From positions 738,752 to 802,751 of the forward strand of contig NZ_VMRJ01000003.1 in NCBI RefSeq assembly GCF_007713685.1: 64,000 nucleotides of DNA, given 5' to 3'. The stretch comes from Hymenobacter setariae (GTDB lineage Bacteria > Bacteroidota > Bacteroidia > Cytophagales > Hymenobacteraceae). Below the pieces are notes generated by a model. That model saw only the letters and a program-made list of their open reading frames with translations. It had not been told where the DNA came from and made no database searches. Each line of letters opens with the position of its first letter. The stretch's first letter is position 1. The translations under genes were made by a program, and so were the position numbers. This document shows, piece after piece, positions 10,001-18,575 of the stretch.

Positions 10001-10055
10001 GGCCTGCGTCGTCGTCGGCAGTGGAGTTGTCGGCCGGGGCCGAAGTATCTTTCAT
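7005..10055 (-). CDS. CheB-CheR fusion with PAS domains
   Basis: About 1016 residues from the ATG at 10055; the frame stays open upstream, but that stretch looks non-coding. Order: a charged linker (1-45); CheB methylesterase (about 47-225, with S54 in GGSAGS, H81 in MHQLPD, and the Asp in LSGLGTDGS); CheR N-terminal helices and SAM-dependent methyltransferase (about 250-530, WAPGCSTGEEAYS is the SAM loop); PAS (about 570-680); a long coiled coil with repeated NEELQS units (about 690-790); then two PAS-like units to the end. Such fusions occur away from flagellar chemotaxis. No CheA, CheW or receptor gene is in this window, so the modified substrate is unknown. It is divergent from the separate cheB-like gene at 10222. 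Confidence 0.9.
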   Translation of the reverse strand: MKDTSAPADNSTADDDAGPVASDSVTPKPSRSAKTGRGASPSTDKFTVVALGGSAGSLDALEKFFTRLPTRTGIAYVVVMHQLPDRQGELVRLLQTYTGLPVQEAHDGLRVHPNHVYVAPPDHDLNLLHGALYLLKPTQPRARRLPIDLFLQSLAKDVGERAVCILLSGLGTDGSLGLKLIMENFGMVMVQDPATAAFDALPKAALATEFVDFVLPPEMMPAQLLDYVARPLDTRPARTPVASSATQPTHALQKIFLLIRQQTGHDFSFYKRNTVFRRIERRMNSHQIKEFTHYVRYLQENPYEVEQLFRELLIGVTKFFRDAEAFASLQHQLKAVLLHKEPGSTVRVWAPGCSTGEEAYSLAITLLEVMETLGPERRLKLQIFATDISSTGIDAARTGIYRENVVADVSPERLERYFTKVDGHYQVRKELRDLVVFALHNINKDAPFTKLDLLCCRNLLIYLSSELQRNLLPVFHYALNPGGLLFLGPSENLTGFLDLFQPLDVKWKISRRTEAPAALPRLINFPFGMARQSPVTAHSPALMSPAASSHRHAGPFASLVQKTLLQTYTPPAVVINPKGEILYVNGRTGRYLEPAPGIGGLNVFEMARRELSFEISGAVHRAVQTREDVVVDNVRVKTDLGHQLLRLTVKHLIEPDALVGLLLVVFEDQPTPRQVRKGRATMLNPEDSRDSVVAALDKELQYTKHRLQTTIEEMESSLEELKSTNEELQSANEELQSTNEEAMTNKEEMQSLNEELLTLNMQYLAKTEELSQSANDMKNLLDATEIAIIFLDNDMVVKRFTPQVTRIINLLPTDVGRSLAHFASNLRYAYLLRDVQQVLTRLTSVEVNIETTQGDWFTMRILPYRSLDNYINGAVITFTEITALKELEANLQDKALFIESMQEAMREPVLALDGQLRLHSPSVAFAQAFGLAVADLEGQPLALLNGGAWNQTALRERLERLLTSYTPQADAFDDFVLEADFVGLGRRRVRLYGRRMLRQGQPTPWVLLGVRAIEEA

Positions 10056-10221
10056 GAAGCGAATAAACGACCGCGCTCGGCAGCGGCACGCCGGCTGGCG
10101 CGGTGCCGAAGCAACTGCCAAGCGCAAATTTTAGGGTGATGAAGGTACTTCATTTAGCGCTATTTTTAAGCGTTTTGCGTACACTCGCAGGTCGTATAAC
10201 CTCGTTTTTTTAAGCGATTTC

Positions 10222-11244
10222 GTGGCCATTCCCTCTCATCTTATTGTCATTGGCACTTCTGCGGGCGGTATGCCAGCGCTTACTGAACTTGTTGCGCAGC
10301 TGCCGGGCACGCTTACTGCTGCCTTGCTCGTGGTGCAGCACCTCAGTCCCGACTCAACGGGGGCGCCGCTGGTAGCGCGGCTTAGTGCGTACACCGGCCT
10401 GCATTGCCACCTAGCCACTAGCGGCGCTCCGCTCGAAGCGGGCCACCTCTACCTCGCCCCGCCCGACCGCCACCTCCTGGTGAAGGATAACCACTTGCTC
10501 GTAACCAAGGGCCCGCGCGAGAACAGCTACCGCCCCGCCGCCGATGCTATGTTTCGCTCGGCTGCCGTGGCCTACGGGGCCAATGTGATAGGCGTAGTGC
10601 TCACGGGCATGCTGCACGATGGCACCGCCGGCCTCGAGTTTGTGAAGCGCTGCGGGGGCCTGGCAGTGGTGCAAGACCCCGCCGATGCCGAGTTTGCGAG
10701 CATGCCCGAAAGTGCCCTGCGCGCCGTAGCCATCGACTACATAGCGCCCCTAGCCCAAATGGGGCCTCTGCTGATGCGGCTAGTAGACCCGGCCCGTGCA
10801 GTGCCACCCGAGCAGATAAGTATTCCGGCTGATTTACAACTTGAAGCGGCTATTGCCGAGCGTGTCGTGGGAACAGTAGAACAAGTTGGCCAACTTGGGC
10901 ACCAGGTGCCCATGACCTGCCCCGACTGCGGCGGCAACCTGTGGGAAGTCAACCACGGCAAGGTCTTGCGCTATCGCTGCCACACAGGGCACGCCTTCAC
11001 GGCCGAAGCCCTGGCTGAAAGCAACCAGCAAGAGCTGGAAGAAACCCTGTGGGTGGCTCTGCGCATGATGGAAGAGCGCAAAAACCTGCTGATGAGCATG
11101 TCCAACCACGATAATAGCACTTGGAGCCGCCAGCAAGAAGAGCGCTTGGTCGACTTGAAGCGCCACGTCAACCGCATGCGGGAGTTCTTGCTCAACGGGA
11201 GCGAAGGGGCCCCTCCAACTGATGCTCAGACCGACCTCAAATAA
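10222..11244 (+). CDS. Stand-alone CheB-type methylesterase with C-terminal zinc ribbon
   Basis: 340 residues beginning with GTG. The CheB catalytic domain spans 1-195 with S13 (GTSAGG), H40 (VVQHLSP) and D133 (GMLHDGTAG), so the triad is intact. No receiver domain precedes it, unlike classical CheB. A C-terminal module (about 230-270) has CPDCGGNLWEV and YRCHTGHAF, a likely zinc ribbon, followed by a helical tail. It is transcribed away from the CheB-CheR fusion with 166 bp between the start codons, which probably hold divergent promoters. Its role in the adjacent sensory block is inferred from location. Confidence 0.88.
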   Translation: MAIPSHLIVIGTSAGGMPALTELVAQLPGTLTAALLVVQHLSPDSTGAPLVARLSAYTGLHCHLATSGAPLEAGHLYLAPPDRHLLVKDNHLLVTKGPRENSYRPAADAMFRSAAVAYGANVIGVVLTGMLHDGTAGLEFVKRCGGLAVVQDPADAEFASMPESALRAVAIDYIAPLAQMGPLLMRLVDPARAVPPEQISIPADLQLEAAIAERVVGTVEQVGQLGHQVPMTCPDCGGNLWEVNHGKVLRYRCHTGHAFTAEALAESNQQELEETLWVALRMMEERKNLLMSMSNHDNSTWSRQQEERLVDLKRHVNRMREFLLNGSEGAPPTDAQTDLK

Positions 11245-11572
11245 TCTCTGTGCCTGAGAAAATCAAAAATATAACACTGAGCTCATCTGTGGAAAATGCT
11301 GTTTAGTGTAGCTGCCCTAAGTAGTGAGGCGACATGTTTGGTCAGTACACCTAGTCAGGCAAGATGAAGCATAATTTAATCGCTACGCAGCCTAGGCTTA
11401 AAATAGTACGTCCGATAAGCAGCTTTAAGTGGCTAAGGTCTATACTTCAAGTCTATTGCTAGCTAAGGGAGGTGGTTGCTTTAACAGCAGGCACCTAGGG
11501 CCGGAGGCTACCCTATTGCTGGCGATTGTCTTGGCAACTCGGTAAAAAATCAGTAGTTCACGCAGGCTGTAA
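11245..11572. other. Intergenic region, no gene seen
   Basis: 328 bases between the cheB-like and STAS-like genes. No convincing coding frame, RNA or hairpin with a T-run was recognised. Confidence 0.5.
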
Positions 11573-11965
11573 ATGACGGCAGGCAAGATAAATTTGTCTT
11601 GGTTTTATCCTTTTGCTGTAGCAGTTATGCGCGCCTATGTAGAAGCTCGACCCCACAGTTACCTTCTCACCCTACACGCTACTGAGGCGACTGCTTACCC
11701 GCTGGCTACCGCATTGCGCCAAGTGCTGCGCCATGCTCGGGGCAGCGTGTGGGTTGATTGCCGCCACGTATCGACGCTTTCGGCCGAAGCGCTGCTGCTG
11801 CTACGCCGGTGTGCCAGCCTGCTGTGGCGCCATGGGGGGCACCTCATTGTGTGCCATTTGCCCGAAGCCACACGTGCCGGGCTTGCTCCCGATGCCAGTC
11901 AGCCCTTAGCCGCGTCGGTGCTCGATGCCGCTCAGTATGGCCTAGCTTGGCCGGCTGGGCACTAG
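11573..11965 (+). CDS. STAS-domain-like protein (anti-anti-sigma type)
   Basis: 130 residues. The core VWVDCRHVSTLSAEALLLL followed by RHGGHLIVCHLP matches the STAS fold (strand, conserved loop, helix, strand). In SpoIIAA the loop reads DSSG with the second Ser phosphorylated; aligned here it reads SAEA, so the phospho-acceptor Ser would be Glu. That suggests an unregulated, phosphomimetic or scaffold role, if the alignment is right. It lies close to the sensory cluster, but no anti-sigma kinase is nearby. The N-terminal 30 residues may include a linker; the ATG is the first plausible start. Confidence 0.6.
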   Translation: MTAGKINLSWFYPFAVAVMRAYVEARPHSYLLTLHATEATAYPLATALRQVLRHARGSVWVDCRHVSTLSAEALLLLRRCASLLWRHGGHLIVCHLPEATRAGLAPDASQPLAASVLDAAQYGLAWPAGH

Positions 11966-12443
11966 CCTAGACTAGACTTTATTCTTTTCGGCCACCAGGG
12001 CCACTGCCGCTCATACGCTGCCACGCCCTGCAAATTATGCCGGCCAGTAGCACGGCCCAGCAAAACCTAAAATGGCCTACCCAGGAAAAGTTAGCTTGTA
12101 GCCTAGCTGCGCTTCACCCATCAAATTTGGCAGCCAAGCGCTGGTATAGTCGCAGCGCGAAGCTCGCCATGTTATTCCAGGAACTGCCCAACTGGCAATA
12201 CCTCGGCTAGAACTAAGATGATAATGCACGCTGGTTGCCCCGGCGTAGCAGCTAGGGCCTATTGAAATGGTAGCGCATATTCACTATGCTCGGCTCAGTC
12301 GCGCTAACAAAGCTAATGATGTACAAGCAGTTAATTGCGTGCGCATAAAAGAGTGTTAGCTGATGCCACAAGATGTAATCTTTGTGGCCACCAGTAGCGT
12401 GCAAGGACTGGGTACGGAGTTACTAATACCCTTTTCAGCTTGC
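11966..12443. other. Intergenic region, no gene seen
   Basis: About 480 bases downstream of the STAS-like gene. Short frames on both strands lack coding character and no RNA was recognised. Confidence 0.5.
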
Positions 12444-13085
12444 TTACCCGAAATTGTAGCGCCCCCCAACTTGCAGATTATAAAAGAATTGGTCACTCAG
12501 TCGGCCGCCAAAGTCGCCTATCACAAAATTCACCGGAATTTCTGCCATAAGTGCCACCCTAGGAGTGAGGCCGTAGCGTAAAGCGGGACCTGCTACTAAA
12601 GTGCCTCTGAAACCTGAGTTGCGATAAGAATCACTGTATTGCGTTTGGTTGTTATATGTGACAGTGGAGGTGCCTCGATTGATGGAGGCAATGAGGGAAA
12701 GCCCCACTAAGGCGTCGACTTGCAACCGATTGACCGACTGTGAGAGCGTGTAGCGCAGCAGAACTGGAACAGTAATAAAAGTTGTGCGCGTACCGGACTC
12801 ATAAAAAGTAGGTATTGTCTGCCCACTATTTACATAGGAGTAGCCATAGGAATAGCTACGCCAACCAACTGTTACCCCTGTTTGTAGGGCTACCCGAGGC
12901 TTAAGCTGCCGGCCAGCTGTTAGCGAAAGAGCAGGAAAGCGAGAACTGCCTGAGCGAAAATCACTCAATAGCGAGCCGCCCAGTCCTACATAATAACGAG
13001 TTGACGCTGTAGGTGTTTGGGCAACACTTGCAAGGGGTGCCGACCCAACTGCTAGCGCGATTAAGCAAAGTTTGTGTAATAGCAT
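12444..13085 (-). CDS. Outer membrane beta-barrel protein
   Basis: 213 residues with a signal peptide (ALAVGSAPLASVAQ, cleavage about residue 22). Alternating strands such as ALQTGVTVGW and ITVPVLLRYTL, a GPALRYGLTPRVALMAEIPVN segment near the end, and terminal aromatic/Gly residues (GGRYNFG) are typical of the porin-like PorT/OmpW-sized barrels common in Bacteroidota. No substrate can be inferred. It is monocistronic; codon use matches its chromosomal neighbours, although its GC is slightly lower. Confidence 0.78.
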   Translation of the reverse strand: MLLHKLCLIALAVGSAPLASVAQTPTASTRYYVGLGGSLLSDFRSGSSRFPALSLTAGRQLKPRVALQTGVTVGWRSYSYGYSYVNSGQTIPTFYESGTRTTFITVPVLLRYTLSQSVNRLQVDALVGLSLIASINRGTSTVTYNNQTQYSDSYRNSGFRGTLVAGPALRYGLTPRVALMAEIPVNFVIGDFGGRLSDQFFYNLQVGGRYNFG

Positions 13086-13347
13086 GACAGATTAGAAAGA
13101 GAGTAAAAGGACTTGCGCAGGGCAGATACTTTTTCAAGGTAAGGCATTGCATCCATTCTTCCTCTTCCGTCTTGTTTCTAGGGCGTCCATTCTGCCAATT
13201 TGAAGTAAGTAGTAGATTATCAGGCCAGGTTTTGGCTTATCCTTAATAAGGAGTTAGAGCCAACTGCCGCCAGCTATACCTAGGGCAGTTCAAGCAGGTC
13301 GGCCGCATGCAGGGCATGAAGAGGCTGAATCTATAATGCGACTACAG

Positions 13348-13383
13348 AAAAGGCCTCTACAGTAATGCAGAGGCCTTTTTTGT
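13348..13383. terminator. Intrinsic terminator
   Basis: AAAAGGCCTCT and AGAGGCCTTTT form an 11-bp stem with a short loop, followed by T residues on the plus strand and flanked by A residues. It lies downstream of the minus-strand barrel gene at 13491-14174. Confidence 0.8.
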
Positions 13384-13490
13384 AGTTGCATAGGAAAATT
13401 GCTTTCGCTATGCCAAACTATCACAAAGCTGTTTAGGCGGCCTTATCGAGCATTTAAGCAGTTTGGCCTTGCACTAATTATACACTACTA

Positions 13491-14174
13491 CTAGCCAGGT
13501 AGTTGGTAAGTAAGAGAGGCTTGCAATGATTGACGGTGCTGAAAGCCGGTGTAAGTATGGCTAACCATTGAGTAGTCCTCATCAGCCGTAAGCTTAGTCA
13601 AGCCCCAGTAAGCACGTAGCCCTACCCCCAGACCGGCTGGCAGCTTTACCCCAACGCCTAGGCAGGGCCCGGCGTCAAAGCGGCGGTAGCTACTGGTAGC
13701 CGCTTGATTAACGTAAATAGTATTATTAACGCTACCGTAATCATTTCTTGATTGAGCGTTCTCGGCGCGCCCACCCACTAGCAAACTAACCTGTGGTCCG
13801 GCTTCGAGGTAAAATGCTCCTAAGCTTGCCCGCAGCAAAAAGGGTAGATTCAGATACGACAGTGACTGGTTGTATTCGCTCCGCGGGGGGCCTTCGTAAT
13901 AAATAATACCAAGCGGTGGTAACGGGGTATACTTGACGTAGAAGCGCTCGTGGCTAAACTGGACTTCGGGAACGAGCGCTAGATGCTTGGTAAGCGGCAC
14001 CTGGTAATAGAGCCCAACTTGGTAGCCAGTTAGCCAGCTCGTTGCTGGGTTTTCACCGTTTGTAAGCGTTCCTTTCGTGAAAATGGCCGTGTTGACTCCA
14101 GCCCGTACGCCTAGCTGCGCTTGAGCGGAACTGGCTAGTAAGAAACCGCCGAAAAAGAATAGTGCTCGTTTCAT
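13491..14174 (-). CDS. Outer membrane beta-barrel protein (porin-family)
   Basis: 227 residues from the ATG at 14174, which gives a clean signal peptide (MKRALFFFGGFLLASSAQAQ); the longer open frame upstream is not signal-like. The mature protein begins LGVRAGVNTAIF and contains WLTGYQVGLYYQVPLTK and LNLPFLLRASLGAFYLEAGP, the signature of the PorT-like outer membrane beta-barrel family (DUF/OMP_b-brl_2). It ends in a strand, LQASLTYQLPG. Function is unknown. Separated from the other barrel gene at 12444 by about 400 bases containing a terminator, so they are independent units. Confidence 0.78.
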   Translation of the reverse strand: MKRALFFFGGFLLASSAQAQLGVRAGVNTAIFTKGTLTNGENPATSWLTGYQVGLYYQVPLTKHLALVPEVQFSHERFYVKYTPLPPLGIIYYEGPPRSEYNQSLSYLNLPFLLRASLGAFYLEAGPQVSLLVGGRAENAQSRNDYGSVNNTIYVNQAATSSYRRFDAGPCLGVGVKLPAGLGVGLRAYWGLTKLTADEDYSMVSHTYTGFQHRQSLQASLTYQLPG

Positions 14175-14624
14175 GCTTAAAGGAAAAGTAGACAGCAAGA
14201 AGAGTCCCTGTCCTTTGCAAGGGTTGCATGTAGGCTGCCCAGCGCCTAATCGACTTGCGCATAACTCCCTCAACAAGCTTCAACTCATCAGTGGCCTGCA
14301 TCACGAGCCGGGCCAGCACGCCTTGCTAGAGCTTGTGCCGAGTGCCAAGCCGTAGCCTTGGGGCTGCGTGCGTCAACAACGTTGTTATTGAGGCTGAATG
14401 TGGCATCATTTATTTTAATAATGTAAGAGCGTGCTGCTGAGGCACGGCCGTACCCATCAACGTTGCGCCAGTACACGGACGACTCGACCACGGCTTGCTT
14501 GTCTACACAGGCATACTCACTGAGCAGGGCTCAAACAAACTGCATGATTACATCTTTCGCAATGAGCGGCTGGTAGCTGGGTCACGCCCTTCTCGTACTA
14601 AGTAGTCCCCACGCGAAAAAGGAG
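14175..14624. other. Intergenic region, no gene seen
   Basis: 450 bases with lower GC than the neighbours. A minus-strand frame of 67 codons (14288-14491) has no signal, domain or ribosome site that supports it. Confidence 0.45.
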
Positions 14625-14933
14625 ATGATTGAGAAGAAAAGCGAGCGAGTAATTCGCCGGCTGCTAATTATCTGGCTACTGCTACTTGGAGGCGTGCTGC
14701 TTACGCAGGTGCACCCCTTTCCAGGAAGCACTCGGCTTGGCTATTGGTTGCTAGTGGCAGTGGCCCTCGGCAGCCCGGCAGTAGCGTTGCTGTTGCTCTG
14801 GCTAATGGGATTGCGATTACGTGAGGTACTCCACCGCCTGCGCGCGCTGCGGCGCGCGGCCAGATGGAAACGAGAAAAGCCCGCTGCCTCTTGGCCATTG
14901 AAAAAGTCGGGTTGGGGTGACCCGCTAGGCTAG
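14625..14933 (+). CDS. Small two-helix membrane protein
   Basis: 102 residues. Basic N terminus (KKSERVIRR), two hydrophobic helices (about 12-30 and 40-63), then a strongly basic Arg/Lys-rich cytoplasmic tail. A purine-rich AAAAAGGAG stretch lies immediately before the ATG. It precedes the SPFH gene by 63 bases on the same strand and may be co-transcribed. No family was recognised. Confidence 0.55.
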   Translation: MIEKKSERVIRRLLIIWLLLLGGVLLTQVHPFPGSTRLGYWLLVAVALGSPAVALLLLWLMGLRLREVLHRLRALRRAARWKREKPAASWPLKKSGWGDPLG

Positions 14934-14996
14934 GCTCGACCAGTCTGCGTATACTCCTTCTATCGGTCAACTCGGCCGGTTCAGCACTCACTAGGT

Positions 14997-15995
14997 ATGT
15001 CCTTCAGCTTTTTTCGCGGCCAACTGGCCGAAGTTATTCAGTGGAAAGACCCGCAGCCGAGCGTGCTGCTGTGGAAGTTTCCGTCGGTTCACGACGAAAT
15101 CAAGACGGCTAGCAAGCTACTCGTCGGCCCGGGGCAGGGCGTGCTGCTGGTGTATGAGGGGCGGGTGGCTACCGTGTTCGAGGCCGAAGGACTGTATAGC
15201 CTTGAAACGGATAATCAGCCGTTTATTACCACCCTGCTGAGGCTGCGAACGGGCTTCGAAAGCGAGCACAAGCTGCATGTCTACTTCTACCGCCGGGCCG
15301 ACAACCTAAACCAGCCCTGGGGCACGGCCACGCCCGTTAAGTACCTCGACCCAGTGTACCATTTTCCAGTGCAGTTAGGTGCACACGGCAACTTCTCGTT
15401 TCGGGTGGCCGATGCACGCCGTTTTTTCACGGAGGTGACAGGCTTGAGCGATACCTACGCCGTGCCGCAAGCCACACGATTATTGCAAAGCCGCCTAGGG
15501 CAGGAACTCGCTATGCAGCTAGCCACGGCAGGCTGGTCGTACCAGCAGCTTGACGCCCAGCTGGGTGCCCTAGCCGCCAATCTGCGCGAGCCGCTAGCTG
15601 CCGAGTTTGCCCAGTTGGGGCTGGAGCTGATGGATTTCCGCCTCACTGGCACGCAGTTCGACGCGGGCACGCAGCAGCGCATTGGCCAATTGGCCGGGGC
15701 AGTGGCCAACAGTCAAGCCGCTGCCAGCGTTGGATTATCCTACGCCGAGCTGGAAAAGCTGAATGCCCTGCGCGACGCCGCCCGCACCAGCGGGAGCCTG
15801 ACCGGAGCGGGCCTACAAGCAGGGGCGGGTGCCGAGCTAGGGCGCTTGCTCACTAGCCAGCCCAACCCAATGCCTCACGCGGCAACAGACCCCGCTGAGC
15901 AACTGCAAAAACTTAAGCAGCTATTCGACGCGGGTGTTATCACGGCCACTGAGTTTGAGGCAAAAAAGAAGGCTTGGCTGGACAAATGGGAATAG
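14997..15995 (+). CDS. SPFH-domain protein with C-terminal SHOCT
   Basis: 332 residues. The N-terminal part (QLAEVIQWKDPQPSVLLWKF, then VGPGQGVLLVYEGRV) matches the YdjI/virion-core-like SPFH family. The middle part has the SPFH helix-rich segment ending LGLELMDFRLTG (about 205-220). After an Ala/Gly linker the C terminus AEQLQKLKQLFDAGVIT-ATEFEAKK is a SHOCT domain, an oligomerisation module. Unlike prohibitins there is no N-terminal membrane anchor, so membrane association would be through partners such as the two-helix protein just upstream. Confidence 0.82.
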   Translation: MSFSFFRGQLAEVIQWKDPQPSVLLWKFPSVHDEIKTASKLLVGPGQGVLLVYEGRVATVFEAEGLYSLETDNQPFITTLLRLRTGFESEHKLHVYFYRRADNLNQPWGTATPVKYLDPVYHFPVQLGAHGNFSFRVADARRFFTEVTGLSDTYAVPQATRLLQSRLGQELAMQLATAGWSYQQLDAQLGALAANLREPLAAEFAQLGLELMDFRLTGTQFDAGTQQRIGQLAGAVANSQAAASVGLSYAELEKLNALRDAARTSGSLTGAGLQAGAGAELGRLLTSQPNPMPHAATDPAEQLQKLKQLFDAGVITATEFEAKKKAWLDKWE

Positions 15996-16125
15996 CATTT
16001 AAATAGTCCTTTCACGCGGTGCTTCTCGTGGCTAGCGTGCCGGTAAGGGCCTATAGCTAGTTCTTATTTCGCTGAGTCTCCACCAAGCTTCTCTTCCGAA
16101 GCTGGCACCAGAGCTAGGGGGTGTG

Positions 16126-16350
16126 CTACCGAAAAGCAGTTGGGGCAGCTTGCAAGGCCGCGTCGAAGGTGTAGCTGCCGCTACCCCGCTGGCCGCCGAT
16201 GGTGAGGCGGCTGGTGCCGCGCACGGCGCACTGGCGCGTGCTCTCACGCATGATGGTTTTCTGAGTGCTTGGGCTCATATCGCCGCGCAGCCCGGTCCCT
16301 AGCTGGGAGCTTAGCCATCGGCTTACTAAGTCAACAAAAACGGGAGGCAT
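16126..16350 (-). CDS. Hypothetical small protein
   Basis: 74 residues with a moderately coding-like composition (VFVDLVSRWLSSQLG, later TSRLTIGGQRGSGSYTF). No signal, domain or paralogue was recognised. It fills most of the otherwise empty gap between the SPFH gene and the zinc-ribbon gene. It could equally be a remnant. Confidence 0.3.
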   Translation of the reverse strand: MPPVFVDLVSRWLSSQLGTGLRGDMSPSTQKTIMRESTRQCAVRGTSRLTIGGQRGSGSYTFDAALQAAPTAFR

Positions 16351-16451
16351 GGGCCAAAACGCGGCGAACCCGTTTCAAACGGCTAGCCTCCGCTAGCAGG
16401 TGAGGCAATCCTAGGTTACTACTGAGCCCAGCTTTGCGTATAAGCGAGCGC

Positions 16452-17798
16452 ATGGCCAAGACTTTACGCCCAATTCTGTGCCCGCAGTGCGGCAGCCCCG
16501 ACAAGACTACCCTAGGCCCCGACCTGTACCGCTGCAACGCTTGCCAGACCGAGTACTACCTCGACTCGGACGATGTAACCGTACACGTGCGCCATCATTA
16601 CGCCGCCCCGCCGCCCCGGCCGGTGCCCGCGCCCACGGCCGCCCGATACTGGGTCGCCAGCATTTTCCTGCTAGTTGCCCTCGGAGCCTTGACGTGGCTA
16701 TACTTTCTCGCTTTTCGGCCGCGGCAGCCAAGCATGGCAGGCGGTAGTGCGGCGGCAGCCGACTCGGAACCAGCGGCCCTGCGACAGCCGCGGTGGATGT
16801 TGGCGCACTCCGTACTGCTGCCAGGAGCGGGGCAGCGCCCTGTGCTGGTGGTAGCTGGCGACTACCGCAGCCTAAGCGGTAATGCGGAGGAGACGCCCAC
16901 TGTCATTTGCTACGATGCCACTACCGGCACGGTCCTGAAAAAGGTGGTGCTGCCGGGCAAGTCGGCCGGTCACGGGCTCACCGACTTGCACTTGAAGCAG
17001 CTCTCGAATGGCGACACGTACGTGTTGTACCACAACGCCGTGTACCAGGTGAGCGCAGCTCCGCCCGCCGTTGCCGACGTGACGCAGGCACTGCTGGGCG
17101 GGCAGCGCGCCCTAGCCAGCGGCGTAGCCAACCTCGATGTGGGCAATAATGAGGGCGACCATTTTTATATCTTCACCAACGACGGCCATCAGCTTAGCTT
17201 CTACCCACTCATCCGCCGCATCTACACGGACGACGAGCAGTGGGATGCCTCCCACGACCGCGGCCCTCGGCTACCCGGTAGCCGCGTGCGAACAGCCTTC
17301 GCCTTTACTCAGCGCGGCATGCAACACCGGAAGGAGCCCATTCAACTGCTCACCTACCAGTACCGCGATAACGGTGGCGGCCCTAGCGTGCGCCCTGAGT
17401 TTGCGTGGCAAGACGACTACGGCGGCTACGGCGTATTTACCAGCGCCGACCCGCATCAAAAGACGCTCATCGCGCGCACCGATGCCGCCATCAGCCGCGT
17501 GCTCTCATACCGCGACTTCACGCCCGGTCGTCATTACTTCGCCCCTTATTTACTGCACTACGATGCCGACTACGTGCTGCTAACTAGCCAAGCCACGGCG
17601 GCGGCTAGCAGCTCGCAACTAGTGCAGCTGCTCGATGCCCACACGGGTGCTATTGTCTTCACTACTGCGCTGCCCGCGGCCGCTCCCAGTCCCACTCTGG
17701 CGCTGCGTTACCCCGGTGGCTTTGTCATCGGCCACGGCCAAACCACCTATACCCTGAGCCCGACCGGGAAACTGGGCCCGGCCGTTACAGCCCAATAA
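16452..17798 (+). CDS. Zinc-ribbon membrane-anchored protein, unknown function
   Basis: About 448 residues. N-terminal zinc ribbon (CPQC about residues 10-13, CNAC about 29-32), a Pro/Ala linker, one transmembrane helix (about 72-92), then a large extracytoplasmic region. That region has beta-propeller-like repeated segments such as PTVICYDATTGTVLKKVVLPG and QLLDAHTGAIVFTTALP. The ATG at 16452 is preferred over an in-frame TTG 18 bases upstream. The layout suggests a cytoplasmic nucleic-acid or protein-binding ribbon coupled to a sensor-like external domain, which is inference. Followed by a membrane protein 63 bases downstream. Confidence 0.65.
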   Translation: MAKTLRPILCPQCGSPDKTTLGPDLYRCNACQTEYYLDSDDVTVHVRHHYAAPPPRPVPAPTAARYWVASIFLLVALGALTWLYFLAFRPRQPSMAGGSAAAADSEPAALRQPRWMLAHSVLLPGAGQRPVLVVAGDYRSLSGNAEETPTVICYDATTGTVLKKVVLPGKSAGHGLTDLHLKQLSNGDTYVLYHNAVYQVSAAPPAVADVTQALLGGQRALASGVANLDVGNNEGDHFYIFTNDGHQLSFYPLIRRIYTDDEQWDASHDRGPRLPGSRVRTAFAFTQRGMQHRKEPIQLLTYQYRDNGGGPSVRPEFAWQDDYGGYGVFTSADPHQKTLIARTDAAISRVLSYRDFTPGRHYFAPYLLHYDADYVLLTSQATAAASSSQLVQLLDAHTGAIVFTTALPAAAPSPTLALRYPGGFVIGHGQTTYTLSPTGKLGPAVTAQ

Positions 17799-17861
17799 GT
17801 TAAGGGGTGCGGCTACCCCGGCCTGGGTTCCCAGCCCCAAAACCACGTTGCGTTTACTTGT

Positions 17862-18575
17862 ATGCCTGCTCATTCACCTATCACGCCAGACAGTCGGCCC
17901 GGCTTGCGCAGCTTGGTGGTCCTCAATCCGCTGAGTATGCTGGCCGCGGGCATGTTTCTATTTGGCCTATTGCTAGTGCCACTGGCGGCCCTGAAGGCGA
18001 TAGAGGGCAACTGGCAGCGCGCTACTACCGCCGGCCTACTGGGCCTAGTCCTGTTGCTGCTAACCGCGCGAAAGGTGGCCCGCCGCAATCGCCCCATGCT
18101 GCTGACCAGCGACCGCGACGGCCTTCACCTGGCACCACTGGGCCGCAGTCTCACGCACGGCATCGCGGCCGAAACCATTCCCATAGCCAGTATAAAAGCC
18201 TACAGGTATTGTCTGCGGGTGATGCGGTGGCAAGCGTTTGCGCAGTGCCACCTACGCCTGGAGCTGGCCGATGGCCGGGTACTGCACCTGGCCGACCGCT
18301 CCGGCTCGCGCCCCGACGACCCCACCGGCACCGTGCAGCTAGATGCCGTGGCCCGCCGACTAGCCCGCCGAAAAACCGGGCCGCTGAGGCGCTTGCCCTT
18401 TTTCTCGACCCGCCCGGCACGTATGCTGCTGTGGGTTAGCGGGATGGCCGTTGTTGCTGGGGTGGGGCTACTATGGCTAGGTTTTGCAGTTGGGGTTCTG
18501 TTGCTGCTGTTAGGCGTGGGCTATGCGGCGAGCTACTACCTAGGGCACGGCGCTGCTGACATAGCTACTTACTAG
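17862..18575 (+). CDS. Membrane protein of unknown function
   Basis: 237 residues with two N-terminal helices (about 24-46 and 53-70) and two C-terminal ones (about 188-226). Between them is a soluble PH-like segment (LLTSDRDGLHLAP, RLELADGRVLHLADRSG). Another plus-strand frame across the same bases (17807-18439) is Arg/Pro/His-rich and lacks hydrophobic helices, so this frame is the coding one. No precise family recognised. Confidence 0.65.
   Translation: MPAHSPITPDSRPGLRSLVVLNPLSMLAAGMFLFGLLLVPLAALKAIEGNWQRATTAGLLGLVLLLLTARKVARRNRPMLLTSDRDGLHLAPLGRSLTHGIAAETIPIASIKAYRYCLRVMRWQAFAQCHLRLELADGRVLHLADRSGSRPDDPTGTVQLDAVARRLARRKTGPLRRLPFFSTRPARMLLWVSGMAVVAGVGLLWLGFAVGVLLLLLGVGYAASYYLGHGAADIATY

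Noticed and set aside
12363..12581. Plus-strand frame of 72 codons
   Set aside because: Mostly antisense to the barrel gene at 12444-13085, with no independent support.
14288..14491. Minus-strand frame of 67 codons
   Set aside because: No ribosome site, signal or domain, and it ends in a repeat-like Ala/Arg tail; not enough to call a gene.
17807..18439. Plus-strand open frame of 210 codons overlapping the membrane protein at 17862-18575
   Set aside because: Arg/Pro/His/Ala-rich, no hydrophobic or domain pattern; the 17862 frame has clear membrane helices.
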